A stretch of DNA of 11,263 nucleotides from positions 1-11,263 of the forward strand of contig JBILMZ010000112.1 in the NCBI GenBank assembly GCA_044375275.1, given 5' to 3'. Below, piece by piece: positions 10,635 through 11,263 of the stretch. Position 1 is the stretch's first letter; every line of letters begins with the position of its first letter. Under the pieces are notes generated by a model, which worked only from the letters and a program-made list of their open reading frames with translations, had not been told where the DNA came from and did not search any database. The position numbers and the translations under genes were made by a program. The DNA is from SZUA-430 sp044375275. Its GTDB lineage: Bacteria; Pseudomonadota; Alphaproteobacteria; Micropepsales; Micropepsaceae.

Positions 10635-11263
10635 ACATGTCCATATCCATTCCGCCCATGCCGCCCATGCCGCCTGGCATGCCGCCGCCCTTCTTGGACT
10701 CCGGCTTTTCAGCGATCATGGCTTCGGTCGTGATCAGGAGACCAGCAACCGACGAGGCGTTCTGGAGAGCCGTGCGGACCACCTTCGTCGGGTCGATGAT
10801 GCCCGAGTCGATCAGGTCGCAGTACTCTTCCTTCTGCGCGTCGAAGCCAGCCGTCGTCGACTTGCCTTCGAGCAGCTTGTTGACGACCGGGGAGGCCTCA
10901 ACGCCAGCGTTCTCGAGGATCTGGCGGATCGGGGCCTGGATCGCCTTGCGGACGATGTTGATGCCGTTCGTCTGGTCATCGTTGTCGCCCTTGAGGCCTG
11001 CCAGCGACTTCGTCGCGTAGAGCAGGGCCGTGCCGGCGCCCGGGACGATGCCTTCTTCAACCGCAGCGCGGGTGGCGTTCAGCGCGTCATCAACGCGGTC
11101 CTTGCGCTCCTTCACTTCGATTTCCGTCGCACCGCCGACGCGGATGACTGCAACGCCGCCGGCGAGCTTCGCCAGACGTTCCTGCAGCTTTTCCTTGTCG
11201 TAGTCGGACGTGGTTTCCTCGATCTGCGCCTTGATCTGGGCGACGCGATCCTGGATGTCCTTC
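10633..11263 (-). CDS. groEL: Chaperonin GroEL (Hsp60), C-terminal part
   Basis: The frame is open to the right edge and covers about 210 residues, matching E. coli GroEL from about residue 340 to the end; the N-terminal ~60 % is outside. Segments are DRVAQIKAQIEETTSDYDKE, KLAGGVAVIRVGGATE, RVDDALNATRAAVEEGIVPG, IIDPTKVVRTALQNASSVAG and the tail GGMPGGMGGMGGMDMDM. GroEL forms the 14-mer that folds proteins with GroES using ATP. The catalytic Asp (E. coli 398, in VDDAL) and the later nucleotide-contact Asp in DPTKV are kept. The nucleotide-binding GGG of E. coli (414-416) reads GAG here. The GGM-repeat tail shows this is a typical cavity-tail GroEL. groES would be expected upstream, beyond the right edge. 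Confidence 0.97.
   Translation of the reverse strand, partial: KDIQDRVAQIKAQIEETTSDYDKEKLQERLAKLAGGVAVIRVGGATEIEVKERKDRVDDALNATRAAVEEGIVPGAGTALLYATKSLAGLKGDNDDQTNGINIVRKAIQAPIRQILENAGVEASPVVNKLLEGKSTTAGFDAQKEEYCDLIDSGIIDPTKVVRTALQNASSVAGLLITTEAMIAEKPESKKGGGMPGGMGGMGGMDMDM

Overview
The window is a densely packed, G+C-rich (about 60 % by eye) chromosomal segment. It probably comes from an alphaproteobacterium or a close relative, judging by the GroEL C-terminus with its GGM tail and the style of the hybrid histidine kinase. That placement is an inference. There are no tRNA or rRNA genes, transposases, phage genes or CRISPR arrays. Most of it reads as ordinary core and accessory metabolism, with a few unusual points.

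Layout from left to right. (a) 1-563, minus: the N-terminal 187 residues of an exported protein that looks like the DUF4892 family, cut by the window edge. (b) 708-2130, plus: two overlapping genes of the TIGR04283 and TIGR04282 glycosyltransferase-like families, a known gene pair. (c) 2083-4335, minus: a two-gene kynurenine operon, a long-form tryptophan 2,3-dioxygenase followed 3 nt later by a divergent kynureninase-like PLP enzyme whose 3' end overlaps the glycosyltransferase pair tail to tail. (d) 4520-8888, plus, divergent from the kynurenine operon: a stand-alone receiver protein and a 1316-residue membrane hybrid histidine kinase with four tandem PAS domains, a receiver and an Hpt domain. 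(e) 8863-10508, minus: a lower-GC SAM methyltransferase and a secreted esterase joined by an ATGA overlap, the esterase overlapping the kinase gene tail to tail. (f) 10526-10634: a non-coding stretch with three inverted repeats, read as the groEL 3' untranslated region and terminator. (g) 10633-11263, minus: the C-terminal part of groEL, cut by the right edge.

The dioxygenase and the kynureninase-like enzyme would convert tryptophan to anthranilate and alanine through N-formylkynurenine and kynurenine; the formamidase in between is not in the window. The receiver and the hybrid kinase together hold every domain of a His-Asp-His-Asp phosphorelay but no DNA-binding output, so the final effector must lie elsewhere. 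No single undescribed system stands out. The best leads are the divergent kynureninase paired with a eukaryote-like dioxygenase, the regular PAS array, and the hairpin-rich groEL 3' region.
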